Shown here one piece after another: positions 10,905 to 21,039 of a stretch of DNA of 64,000 nucleotides; position 1 is the stretch's first letter; each line of letters starts with the position of its first letter. The notes under the pieces were generated by a model. It worked only from the letters and a program-made list of their open reading frames with translations, made no database searches and was not told the origin of the DNA. The stretch spans positions 62,782,001-62,846,000 of the forward strand of contig CP136891.1 in the NCBI GenBank assembly GCA_034359265.1, in the 5' to 3' direction. The position numbers and the translations under genes were made by a program. The stretch is from Canna indica. Lineage: Eukaryota > Streptophyta > Magnoliopsida > Zingiberales > Cannaceae.

Positions 10905-11345
10905 AATGAAATCTCAATCTTCCACCTAACATGATGCAATCATAGCCTTACATCTAACATGATGCAATCATAACATTACATCTAACATGATGCAATCACA
11001 ACCTTACATCTATCCTGATGCAATCTCAGCCTTCCATCTATCATGATGCAATCATAGCCTTACATCTATCTTAATGCAATCCCAACCTTTCATCTATCGT
11101 GATGCAATCCCAGCCTTCCATCTATCATGATGTAATCCCAACCTTCCATCTATCATGATGCAATCACAGCCCTCTATTTAATATGATGCAATCTCGACCT
11201 TACATCTAACAAGATGCAATTACAACCCTCCATCTACATGATGCAATCACAGTCTTACATTTAACCAGATGCAATCGCAGTCTTACATATACAAGATGTA
11301 ATCTAAGCTTTACATCTAACCTGATACAATCTCATCCCTCCATCA
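10905..11345. repeat. Minisatellite of about 28-bp units inside the solo LTR
   Basis: Around fifteen imperfect copies of CATCTAWCATGATGCAATC plus about ten bases of CCTTA-type spacer. Period varies from 26 to 30. It is confined to the LTR. Confidence 0.85.
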
Positions 11346-12501
11346 ACACAAGATCAAATCCCTGCCCTTCATCTCAACCAATTCAATTGAGCCATTCATC
11401 TCACCCAAACCAATCTCATCCATCCATTTCATCTCCCCACCAAGGTCATCTACATCTCTTCCTCCCCCAACCAGCCGCAGCCCTTCCCCAGCCGGCAGAG
11501 CCACCAGCAGCACTGGCGCCGATGCCGATGCCGACGCCGACACCAGTGCCTACTGGCGCAACGTCGATGCCTTGCATGGTCGCCTTGCCACGCGGCACGA
11601 CTGCCCCCCGCGACGCCTTGCCGGCACGACCGGTGCCGACCGCAACCTGCACAGTAATGGAAAAAATAAAGAAAAATAAAAAAGATATTTTTTTTTTCCA
11701 AAAAGAGTAAACAACATGATTCAATTAATAAACGACCAATCTGACCTTCGATCCGATACGAGAAAATACGTCAAAAATTGATGAAAAATCCTGAGACATG
11801 AGAACATCAACATGAATCAAGAATTAGAGAAAAGAAGGTCTAAATCCACTCACTGGACGGAGAGAAAATGGAAGTAAAAGATGCACAGGATCTTCCCCCG
11901 ATCGACACCGACGAACTCGCGAAAATCTGGCTCTGATGGCTCCTCCTCGACGGAGCCCTCTCTCTCCTCTCTCCTTTGCCTCAGGTGGCGTGCGGCTAAA
12001 ACCTCTAGCCGCACACCCCAGGGTCTAATTTATAGACACCGGTTGGGTTCAAATGACCAAAATACTCCTACTTAAGCTATCCGACTTAAACAACCCATAA
12101 CTCATCCGTTCTAACTCCGATTCGAGATTCGATTGCACCGCTAAATTCGCCTTGAGACACTCTATCATCCTAGCATGTTAAATCACAGAGATAAGACAAA
12201 TAAAATTTTCCTTAATTTTTCTACATTAAATGCTTACTCGGACCTAATCCCGAAGCTTCTCGCCAACCCGTGCTAATTAGGGCCCACGATCCCCCGCTCA
12301 AGAATAAAATATTATTATTAAGATGTTTAGGTATTACACCATCCTATTCCAATTCAAAGAAAGCAATAACTAGGTGGAATATGAAGCCCTAATCATCATA
12401 CTAAAACTCGCTTGTGACATAGGGGTACCGAAAGTAATCGTCAAAGGGGACTCACAACTTGTTATAGGTAAAGCTAACGACAACTTCCAAGCAAGGAACC
12501 C

Positions 12502-13066
12502 TGTTGGCCTAATACTTTCAACCTTGGTCTTAATCTAGGTTTTGGTGATAACAAACATGAAAATAATGATTTCATAGAGAATTATTTTCAGGTTCCATAT
12601 CGGTTAGCGCACGACGTCCACGATCAGAAATATCGAAGAAATCAAAAAATCAAAAGGACGTTGGTCGACGCGCTCGGATTCGTCGGGAAGATAGAGTGTA
12701 GGTTTAGGGTGTTTAGATAAATTGTAAAATCCTCTTTTATGATGCAAAGAACCCAAAGAGCCTAACCCATAATTCGAAACCCGAACTGAAGAAAGAAATC
12801 AGCTAAAACTCAATGTAGAGTACATGTACAATATGTAGACTAGTCAACCGAATGGAGCCCAGAATCCACAGCGGGCTCCGGTCGCTCCGGCGGTCGACTG
12901 GCCTACGACTGGACGGTGAAAAATGGCTATATTTTGAGTAGTTGAGTGATGCTTCCCTCATGGCTTATAAATAGAACCCCTCTTCTAACATTCCTTGAGC
13001 CATATTTCAATGATCATTAAGCCTCATTGAGCCACTCTTTGGTGAAACCCTAGTTTGATCTCTCAT
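12502..13066 (+). mobile_element. Copia-type LTR fragment, plus orientation
   Basis: It begins TGTTGGCCTAATACTTTC right after the RNase H relic and continues GGTTTTGGTGATAACAAACA, the same opening as the SIRE-like LTRs at 17095-18617 and 34756-36147 in reverse. A TATA box (GGCTTATAAATAGAACC, near 12962-12978) supports plus orientation. A short GGTCGAC palindrome cluster lies near 12892. It stops near 13066 against the minus-strand ORF below, so the LTR is truncated. Confidence 0.65.
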
Positions 13067-13614
13067 GTGACCTCATCGTAATGACCTGCTCTAGGAAGAA
13101 TATTATATGAGATGATGAGGTGCATAATCCTGGTAGTGGTTGAAAGTTTGATGCTTTGGGTAGGGATCATTCCCTGATAATCCTTAGGACAGATGGCTGA
13201 TACAACTTCATGAGTAGGAAACTCCTCATGAAAGCGGTGTGTGGATATCTTATAAACTGGTCTTCCTAATAGAGGAAACTCAAATGCATCTTTAATGTCT
13301 GATTCGGTGATTATTATAGATTTTTCTAAGATTTCGAATCGAAGAATTAGTTCATCACCGTATCTTGTCTTTTCTATTATAAGATTGGAGAAAAAAGCTT
13401 TTATTAGGATGGGGCATACAAGTACTTGCTTTCCTATGAACTCTACCCATCCCATGCTAGCAAGTTTACTTCTAATGTCAAATTGTTCTAGGTCACTTAA
13501 GTTAACTGAACGAGTCTGTAGAATGGCCCTATCTGCAAACTTAGAAGCTTGTTTCTTGCCTAAGGAAGTCAAAAGGTTATCGAGCAAGCTTGGAAGTTTT
13601 GTCTTGGGTGTCAT
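13063..13614 (-). CDS. Putative plant transposon protein domain, 183 aa, truncated
   Basis: An open minus-strand frame with start ATG at 13612-13614. The middle resembles the plant-specific putative transposon protein family (Transposase_32 / PF20167): MGWVEFIGKQVLVCPILIKA, a YGDELILRFEI segment, an ITESDIKDAFEFPL motif and a GRPVYKISTHRF stretch. The last residues, LPRAGHYDEVT, match the point where family members normally continue, and the frame is cut there at the LTR junction (13063-13066). A splice acceptor (TTATCTTGCAG) lies directly before the ATG, so the coding exon may follow a 5' leader exon. The family's function is unknown; members are found in LTR elements and near them. Homology is from pattern memory only. 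Confidence 0.55.
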   Translation of the reverse strand: MTPKTKLPSLLDNLLTSLGKKQASKFADRAILQTRSVNLSDLEQFDIRSKLASMGWVEFIGKQVLVCPILIKAFFSNLIIEKTRYGDELILRFEILEKSIIITESDIKDAFEFPLLGRPVYKISTHRFHEEFPTHEVVSAICPKDYQGMIPTQSIKLSTTTRIMHLIISYNILPRAGHYDEVT

Positions 13615-13619
13615 TCTGC

Positions 13620-14402
13620 AAGATAATTAGGATGAGGATGAAGATGATTAGCTTTGATGAAGGATGCATGCTTTTGAAGCAATGAAAAGAAGCACCTTTT
13701 TTAAATCAGCATAGATTCATGCAAGACCTTTAAAAAAAAGATTTTAGCATTAAATCTCAATAAAAAATATAGACACACTAATAAAGGATAAACAAAGAAA
13801 GAAAAAAATAAAAATAAAGATAAAAATAAAAGGTAGAATCCAAAGAGAATATACAATGAGCCACACCTAAAAAAAATACATTAAAAATGATGTTTTGACT
13901 AGATGAAAAAAAAATTTCTAATTTAAAAAAAAATTAAGGAAGACAAAGTAAATGTTGAGAATAATTCATGGGAGAAAGCAAGAAAAACTTGTTTTTGAGG
14001 TAAATATCCCAAGGAAAATTATCATCCCAGAAAAAGAAACATGAATTACGTTTTTATGGATGAATCAAGACATTGAGAGAAGAAGAGATGAAGAAACCAC
14101 ACAACATTGAGTATAATCTCATGAATGATAGCTAAAGATCAAGCATTTTACCTTGGAGAAGAAGTAGAAAGCTTAGAAGAAAGGGAAGAAGGTTTTGGCA
14201 GCCGATTGAATCGGCAAGAAAGCCCTAGTTTCGAGCTTAAGAACATTAGTTGAATGGTCTGGATTAAATCTGGTGAAAAGATGGACGAACCGAATGTTTT
14301 TTCGCCCGCCGGTCGATCGGACGGTCGCAAGTCGATCGACCGCTCGATCTGCCTTGGGCTTTTAACCCTTAAAGTAAAATTAGTTTTGAGAGATGTGAAC
14401 AT
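13620..14402 (-). other. Possible leader exon and intron upstream of the transposon ORF
   Basis: On the minus strand 14402-14148 is moderately GC-rich and ends in TTCTTCTCCAAG followed by GTAAAATG, a plausible donor; an AT-rich stretch then runs to the acceptor before 13614. The 14310-14345 part has GGTCGATCGG-type palindromes like those in the copia LTRs, so this could instead be a diverged LTR piece. No other coding content. Confidence 0.35.
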
Positions 14403-15245
14403 TTAAATTTTATGAAATTTTTTTCATATGAACTAAACTTTCTAAGGATTCCAAAAAATTAAGAATTACTCAAAAATGATATCTCTACAATTTTCTAAAA
14501 ATTCTACAAGTTCTTAGTGGCATTTTTGTAAATATGAGTCATTTATCCAACGATTTCAGATTTTGGTCAAACTTTCTAGATACCAACATATGATCATTTA
14601 AGGCATGTATGCTAAGTTTGAGACAAAGATAATGTCATTAAATTTTTTTATCTTAGCATCATTTTGTTTAAGAGATAAGCATATTACTATAAAGTTGCTA
14701 ATTACCAATTCTTAACTTATACTCATGATTTTTCAAGTGAAGACACATAACACTCAATATAAGGGGATCTAAACATGTTTTCCAACTACTAGCTCAATAT
14801 GATAATATTTAATGTGAATTTTAACCTAGAGCACATTTCAATTGATCAAGAAATCATAAAATTTCTTAAGATATCAAAGTTTTGCCTACTCATGTAATTT
14901 CATAGATTTGGCATTCAAAAATAATCATGAGTATAGAGGCATCATGAAGTCATGAATATTCAATATTAAAAATATTTTACCAAACTTAAACTCATACCTC
15001 ATTCTTGGAGTTTTGCCAAACTTGCCTTTTTCTTTTTCATTTTCTTTTAGATAGCATAACCTTCCATTAACATTCAACACTTGCAAGTAGACTTCATTAA
15101 TAGATTTCATGATAATAAAGCTACTAGCAAGCAACCCAAACCAAATTGAAAAGAGAAGAATCAAGTATCATTTTCAGAATCCACTTTGCTAAATAGTTTG
15201 AAATTCGTTTCAAAATATGTTATCATTGATCCGAAACGAATTTTA

Positions 15246-15400
15246 AGAGATCACAAATGTAGTATTAATGAAAACATGGTCTCCAACCCTTCCTATTGGT
15301 TGAAAACCGAAAGCCACAATGAGCCTACGATTTAGAACCGCAAGGTTGCTTAGGCCCATTACAGGCCACATAGGTCTCCGAAGAGACCAAAAATCAATAA
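15246..15400 (-). repeat. Conserved non-coding block of the gag-only copia family (copy 1)
   Basis: On the minus strand it contains ACCTATGTGGCCTGTAATGG, then GAACCGCA...AAATCGTAGGCTCATT and GGTTTTCAACCAATAGGAAG. The same block occurs at 32885-33005 (minus) and 21180-21290 (plus). It has no coding frame, yet it is better conserved than its surroundings. Confidence 0.8.
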
Positions 15401-15621
15401 AATCAAAAACCTTTTTTAAATTTATCAAGAGTGAAAAAATCGACGAGTATTAAGCATATATCAAAATCCAACTATAATTTAATCAAGATGATATAGTAGA
15501 TGATACCAAGGTATACCTGGATGTCAATTTTCATACGTATGGCATCATGATGGTTTGAAGTTGCAACCAAGGAATGATACTTCATTTAAGTCCACGGTCA
15601 ACTTCAACTCCTCACTTCTCT

Positions 15622-17114
15622 TTACCCTTGTGTGGTAGCTCCCCCTACAAGAGAACAAGAAACCTTTGGTACCCAAATGACTTTGTATCCTTGGGGGTTA
15701 GAGGGCTTAGCTACCCAAAGTGTTTTAACTCCACATGGGTTCATCTTAAATGCACAATCATATATAGCATGCCCATATGTACCACAACAAAAGCAATGTC
15801 CATTAAATTTCTTTTTGTTTTTGCTATGGACTTGAGATTTATTATTAGAATGTTTGGCATGTGAGACATGATGGGTATGAACATTCTTAGAAACAACATT
15901 CTTTTTCTTATAATCATGAGGTCTAGTGGTAGAATGCATGGCCTGAGAATGATGATAGACATTGGCATTCTTTACATAGGTGTTTCTATTGTTATTAAAA
16001 AATGAAGCATTTTTAAATTCACTTACTTTCTTATTCAAAAGTATAACCTCACTTTTCAAATTATTCATAGATTTTTGAATCGTATGCAACTGAGTTTTAA
16101 ACATGCTATTTTTTTATTTTTTAAATTATCATTTTTATGCTTCAAAGCTTTAAGCTCAAGCTCTAAGTTATCATGACATGAATTAAAGGGTCTAGTCTTT
16201 AATTTTTTATTTTCTACTTCTAAGGCATGTGCGTGTGAACTGAGCTTAGAGTTTTCCTTCTTTAGATTTCTATTTTCCTTGTTCTTTTTCATAAGCAAGG
16301 CATACATTTTTTAACATTCCTCAACTAGTTCTCCATATGGTATGTTCAATGAACTAGAAGAGCTAACATTCTCATTTGCATTAGCATGACTAGAAGGAGA
16401 GGAGTGTACCTCATCATTTGTGCTCATGAGGTAAGCTTTTGAAGTAGCTTCGTAGTCATTGCAAGAGGATGCTTCATTTGAATGAGATGATGATGTAGAA
16501 GCTTTTGATCTCTTCTTTGCCTTGTTCTTCATGAAAGGATAATTTTTCCTTACATGCCCCTTCTCCCTGCATGCATGACATACTACCTTTCTTTTTTGGC
16601 TTTTGGAGCTACTCCTTTGACTGGATGAGCTATGGGCATCAAGATTGAGATTAGTAGTAGGTGAGTGACTATTGTAATCACCACCTTCATTAAAAGTGCC
16701 AATTTCTTCAGTTTTGACATAATCATATAAAACATTTAACGTAGCCCATAAATCAAAAGCCATTGAACAATGCATGATTTTTTTAAGAATGCTATTTGGT
16801 ATGACACAAAATATGCAATTCATAGCTTCTCCATTAAACTGAAATATTTTCTTATCAAGTTTGCTCCAATCATGCATGTCAATTTTAGGAAAAGTGTATT
16901 CAAATTTTAACATGTTATAAACACCAAAGCCTCTAGTCTTCATGTAGGTGTACATCCTAGACTTCCAAAAATCAAAGTTCGATTCATCGAACCTAGAAGG
17001 TGAAGATACGACCGACTCTAGTGCTATTTTAGGATCGAGACAAATTGCAGAAAAGATGGTGAAATCACAATCTACGATCCGCTCTAATACCAATTGTTGG
17101 GTGAAATGGCACAC
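15622..17114 (-). pseudogene. Copia (SIRE-type) gag of TG1, frameshifted
   Basis: The N-terminal part has SRFDESNFDFWKSRMYTYMK, the usual opening of copia Gag (DUF4219/UBN2), then DLWATLNVLYDYVKTEEIGT. A first zinc knuckle, CHACREKGHVRKNYP, has Tyr in place of the last Cys. A Ser-rich linker and a long Lys/Glu/Asn-rich coiled coil (16310-16070) follow. The second knuckle, CFCCGTYGHAIYDC, is intact. The frame ends KVIWVPKVSCSLVGGATTQG, stop, at 15622, just where the protease would begin. A stop (after LVEEC) and a frameshift near 16100 break it. The ATG at 17112-17114 lies within the LTR, so the true start is uncertain. Confidence 0.85.
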
Positions 17115-18617
17115 TAGAGGGGAGGGTGAATAGTGTGTTTACTAATTTATTAGCCTAAATTCGATTTTAGTCATTTTTTTATTATTTAGGCAAATCACAA
17201 TTTATCGACTAGTTGCGGAAGCAAAAATAAACCAATTAAGAACAAGCAAAAATATCAATGCAGACACGAGGATTTTATAGTGGTTCGGCCCCAATGCCTA
17301 CTCCACTACCTAAGCACCCCGCTTAGGATTTCCAAACTAAGTTTACTAGATTAAATAGTTTCCCTTACATAGAGGACTTTGACTCGAAGAGTCTCACTCT
17401 CAACCTAAGGCACTTCCACACCCGAAAGTCTCTGCCTTCTTATCGATAGCACTCTTCCACCTCAACCCTAAAGGATAACTTAACTAATCCTAGCGAACTG
17501 AGTTTACACCGGTGGAATTAAGCCTCAAACACAAAGGCAACCACCCAATTTTAAGACCTAACAACCTAGGTCTTCACAAGCACAAATCCAAACAAAACAA
17601 TGTTCAAATAACAATTAAAATTACAATGAAAAGAGCTTAAAGAGTAAACCAAGATTAAATGCTCTTTTCCAAGCCTTCAAAGCCTCCAACACGCCAAGTC
17701 GTAGAGCTCGAATAGAAGCCCAAGTTGAGGAAGAGTGTGCGCTTGAAGAAGTTGTCGACGGAAGAACCGAGCCCTATTAATCGATCTTTAGAAGGCTCAA
17801 AACTCTCCTTTAAATGCTCAATTAAATCTGTAAGAATTAAGTCTCAATGGAGTTAGGTGAGGATTATTTATAACCCTCAACTGAACAGGTTGTTCAACGG
17901 GCAGAAAACTAGCCGTTACAATCGTTCGGTCGCTTGTTGATCGATTGTCGGTCGACCGACTGATCGACCGCCTGCGATCGCTACCCTTTCTATGCTTTAC
18001 TCGCGCCATCCGGTCGACCGACGGGTTGACCGAATGGATCGTGACTTTATTAATTCGCAATTCAGTCGACCGATGTAGTTAAGCCAGAGGCGCGATTTAC
18101 AATCTGCAATTCGATTGACCGATGCACCTTCTGCCAAATTTTGGCTTCGGTCGGTCGACCGACGTAGCCTTCTGCCAATTTTTCACCAACTTCGCTCGAC
18201 CGAATGGCTACTGTCATTTTGTGGTATCATTCGATCGATCGAATAGGCTACTGCCAGTATTCTGCCTTGTTCGATCGACCTACCGGTCGATCGAACTCAG
18301 GCTGAGACTGATTTTTACTTTGAATTTGTTACATGCTTTTTTATGGATTTAGTTATCAAGTTTTAACTTGGATAACTTTACAATTTGGATAAAATCATCC
18401 TAGGGGTATATTACACGATTTCTACTTGATCTATACCCGAGCCTTTGACGTTTTCTTCTTCCGTTTTTTTGACGGTCTTTTCTTTCGTTTCATTTGAACG
18501 AACTTCGCATGCTTATCGCAACCTCAACCTGAACTCCAAACTTCACACATAGATTAAATACATGTTTGTTATCATCAAAATAAAGATCGAAGCTTGAGAA
18601 AAACCCTTAAACCAACA
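17095..18617 (-). mobile_element. 5' LTR of TG1, 1523 bp
   Basis: On the plus strand it runs from TGTTGGGTGAAATGG at 17095 to AAACCAACA at 18617, giving TGTTGG...CCAACA ends. The primer site abuts its lower end. On the minus strand a TATA box (GGTTATAAATAATCC) lies near 17875-17862. Repeated TCGGTCGACCGA palindromes (17920-18300) fill U3. The next bases (ATTAT, 18618-18622) should be the target duplication, but its partner was not found. It shares order and motifs with the LTRs of TG2 but is clearly diverged. Confidence 0.82.
17920..18300. repeat. Palindrome array in TG1 LTR
   Basis: Eight or more copies of TCGGTCGACCGA-like palindromes, each followed by a unit such as GGCTACTGCCA and spaced about 50 bases apart. 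Similar arrays are at 22250-22520 and 35600-35825 in the LTRs of TG2. Confidence 0.8.
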
Positions 18618-19445
18618 ATTATCATCGTCCGTGTAATACTCTTCTTCTTGTTCTTCTGTATCGGAATCTTGAAATTCTTCTTCTTCTTCTCCCTCATCAT
18701 CATTCTGTCCTTCCTCAACTTCATTATCATCATCAACAACGTATTTTATTTCCAATTAAACTAACTCTGTGTCATCATCCTCGAGTATTGGACTAACTCA
18801 TTCCACTTCGGAAGGATCATCTTCTTAATAGAAGTCATCTGCTGGCTCATTCTCTCCAATTTCCAATTTTCATGGCTCATCTTGTATAATTAGGACAATT
18901 CTCATACAAAGGTTCATCGGTAGCTTTCAACATCTCGTAAAATTCTGCAGCCTCCTTATTCGGCAATTCAATCTATATCGCAAGTTGTTCTTCAGTGACT
19001 TCAACTGTTGTAATATCTGGTGGCACTACAGTCTCAGTAACTGACTAAACATTATCATTTAAATGGAATTGTCCTCCAAGACTATCTAGAATCATTGTTC
19101 TATAATGATTAGGTGGATTGGAAGAAGAAACATCAGTAGAAAAAGATTCACCATGAGTTTGGACAACATGATTGCTCGACGTCCCAACTTGACGTGACTC
19201 CCCATGACAATTCCATAGAAAATATCTTAGAGTGAATCCTTTTGTATACAGATGCATTGTGACGGTTTCCCGATCCAAAAATCTTATGTTCGAATATTTT
19301 TGGCACGGACATCGGATTTTATTACCACTAAGGAATTTTTTATTCGAGTAGACGAAATTTAAGAAGTAAGTTACGCCTACTCAAAATTCGTCTGTTATAG
19401 CTCCATGATGAATTCGTCGGTACATTCAACTTCGATCGTTCAACA
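18618..19445 (-). pseudogene. TNPD relic of CACTA-6, middle deleted
   Basis: The N-terminal part (19445-18890, minus) includes [11 protein letters not shown] sequence, [36 protein letters not shown] and ends near LYENCPNY. It joins directly, near 18880, to the C-terminal tail (VQYSRMMTQ-like in one frame and EEEEEFQDSDTEEQEEEYYT in the other), so roughly 2.5 kb holding Transposase_21, DUF4218 and most of DUF4216 is missing compared with CACTA-5. The acidic tail is then cut at 18618 by the TG1 LTR. Several stops also occur. Confidence 0.8.
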
Positions 19446-19489
19446 TGTTCTGTCAAAAAGTTGGCAATATCTTTAGGTAATGTCTTTAG

Positions 19490-19705
19490 GTGGGATGGTC
19501 CTATTCCATTCGGGATTCATGTTATTTATATTACACTTAGAATTTCTTTTAGTCATTAACTTCATTCTAAATTTTGGCAGCATCTTCCTACATTTCTCCG
19601 AATACGCATATCATTTGGGCGCGTATCGGAGAACAAGGGAGAAATAAACTAATTGCAATATAAATAACTATGTTCTCAAATTATCCAACTAGGGACAATT
19701 CAAGA
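19490..19705 (-). repeat. Hairpin upstream of TNPD in CACTA-6, right arm partly deleted
   Basis: Left arm and loop (CTCCGAATACGCATATC and GCGTATCGGAGAAC) match the other copies. In the right arm the GATGTTGCCGAAATTTAG segment is missing, leaving GAGAAATAAACTAATTGC. The base of the stem still pairs. Confidence 0.7.
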
Positions 19706-19854
19706 GTTGTACGTCGTATAAAAGATCATTTACTTCGTTTACACGAACATACAACCCCCGAACGGATCTAAGGTTTTGCAAAATCAAAACTTGACTCGTC
19801 GATGCGTACGTAAAATGTATCAACTCGTCTTATTTTTTTTCTAAATTTGTGGAT

Positions 19855-20045
19855 GTCGGTGCAAATCCACAGCAGGCGATTCCGCGCGAGTCCAAAGTGG
19901 ACTATTCCGGCGCAAGTCCACAATGGACGATTTGGCTGAGTCCAAAGTGGACGATTCCAGGGCACGTGAGTCCATCAATTGTGGATGATTCCGACATGAG
20001 TCCACCATGGACGATTTGGCCACGAGTCCAAAGTGGACGATTTCA
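19855..20045. repeat. TCC-type tandem repeats of CACTA-6
   Basis: Six to seven units such as GAGTCCAAAGTGGACGATTC, about 27 bases each, each with the TCCAAAGTGGA dyad. Same position relative to TNPD as in CACTA-1 and CACTA-3. Confidence 0.8.
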
Positions 20046-20304
20046 GAATTGTAATTTGAATGAACTAAAATTAACCCTAATATTTATTCTACCCTAATTA
20101 AACCTAATTAACAAATAATTAACAATAATTAATAGTAATTAAATCTAATTAAAAACTAATTAATCTAATTTAAAAAATAATAGTAATTTACTAATTAAAT
20201 ATAAAATTAACCCTAACATTAACTAATTATAGTAATTAACAGTAATCAACACTAATTTACAGTAAATAAACTCAATTAAACACTAATTTAAAAAAAAATA
20301 AAAA

Positions 20305-21030
20305 TTAAAAAATATTGGCTGGCGCCAGCCTAGAAGAGGGGAGAGGGGAGAGGGGAGAGGGGATCGAACTCATTTGGTGGCGACAGAGAGGGGGAAAGGA
20401 TCGGCGGCGATGGCGAGGGAGCATGGCGGCCAGCGGTGGTGCGGGTGAGGGAGGGGGGAGAGGGGGTGGCGGCGCGGGCGAGGGAGAGGGGGCAGCGGGG
20501 TGGCGAGGGCACCGTCTCGACGGCGATGATCGACGGTGACAAATCGGCAGAGAAGATAGCGGCGACGATCGACGGAGAGAGAAGCTAACGGGGGGAGGAG
20601 GAAGGGTCGGGCGCGAATGCAAATAAAAAGGTTTTTCACCGACGGCCCCATGATCGTCAGTAAACTACAGAAAACTAATAGTAGTATACGCGACGGTCGC
20701 GAAGCACTCTCTCTGCCATCGGTGACGTGTTTTTTATTTTTGCACCGCGTTCGTGCCATCAATTAATAAGCGACGGTCGCTTCTGGCCGTGCTAATTACT
20801 TACTTATATCACGGACGACTCTTTGGCCCCCGCTAAGCCGTCGCTACTAGGTTATTTCATTTCGTGCCCTATGTGCGCCATCACCTATGAGCGACGGCGT
20901 TGGTCGACCGTATAAAAGCCGCGGCTCATTGGGTTATATCAGCCACGGCCCATTCAACCGTCGAAAAGCTGTGAATGGTTTTGACGGCCCAGGCGGTCGT
21001 CGGTGAGTCCCGTGACTGATAGCTAATATT
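20305..21030. other. CACTA-6 GC-rich leader and subterminal region
   Basis: 20305-20620 is GC-rich with GGGGAGAGGGGAGA repeats and several apparent proline- or glycine-rich ORFs that are not real genes. 20640-21030 carries CGACGGTCGC and GACGGCC motifs in both orientations, the subfamily B counterpart of the GCCGTTGCTGAT repeats. Confidence 0.65.
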
Positions 21031-21039
21031 CTAGTGGTG

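Larger units (their letters stand above)
9378..12338 (-). mobile_element. Solo LTR of 2961 bp, probably from a gypsy element
   Basis: The block starts TGTCACACCCTAAATCCGG and ends GTTTAGGTATTACA, so both strands show TG...CA ends. It interrupts the RNase H frame cleanly. Flanks are CCCTC (9373-9377) and CCATC (12339-12343), a 5-bp target duplication with one mismatch. A TATA box (TCTATAAATTAG on the minus strand, 12027-12038) followed by a GC-rich region argues for minus orientation. No internal coding region or second LTR is present. Large LTRs with these ends occur in the Tekay/Del chromovirus group; that assignment is an inference. Confidence 0.75.
9190..12501 (+). pseudogene. Ty3/gypsy RNase H relic, split by a solo LTR
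   Basis: Two plus-strand pieces join when the solo LTR at 9378-12338 is removed. The first (about 9190-9377) reads KAQAMADFIA, stop, FTNQEGNADQVETWTLFVDG, APNKKGS, stop, VGIILENDQGVAFKQSL. The second (12339-12501) reads VEYEALIIILKLACDIGVPK then VIVKGDSQLVIGKANDNFQA. Motifs LFVDGA, EYEAL and KGDSQLV belong to the plant gypsy RNase H (RVT_3-like) domain. At least three stops show it is dead. Its orientation is opposite to the neighbouring gag relic, so it belongs to a different insertion. It is cut at 12502 by a copia-type LTR. Confidence 0.85.
14403..18617 (-). mobile_element. TG1, SIRE-like copia element with gag but no pol (left end unresolved)
   Basis: From its 5' end on the minus strand: LTR 18617-17095, primer-binding site (GGTATTAGAGC, matching initiator tRNA-Met) at about 17093-17080, gag (about 17060-15622), then AT-rich non-coding sequence to about 14403. 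That tail shares long stretches with the internal region of TG2. No protease, integrase, reverse transcriptase or RNase H is present. No 3' LTR or polypurine tract could be found, so the left boundary is approximate. It inserted into the TNPD tail of CACTA-6 at 18617/18618. Confidence 0.75.
18618..21039 (-). mobile_element. CACTA-6, internally deleted subfamily B element
   Basis: The right end at 21039 reads, on the minus strand, CACCACTAGAATATTAGC. Inward are GCGACGGTCGC-type subterminal motifs (20640-21030), a GC-rich segment (20305-20620), TCC-type repeats (19855-20045), a hairpin (19490-19705) and both ends of a TNPD gene. Subterminal sequence differs from subfamily A but matches CACTA-5. 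The left part was lost where TG1 inserted at 18618. The element itself sits in plus-strand copia internal sequence that resumes at 21040. Confidence 0.8.

Noticed and set aside
11387..11724. Overlapping ORFs rich in Pro/Ala or Gly on both strands
   Set aside because: They come from GC-rich low-complexity sequence of the LTR; frames are open on both strands only for lack of A/T-rich stop codons.
20305..20762. Proline-, serine- and arginine-rich ORFs near 20.5 kb
   Set aside because: They overlap on both strands in the GC-rich leader of CACTA-6 and match no domain.
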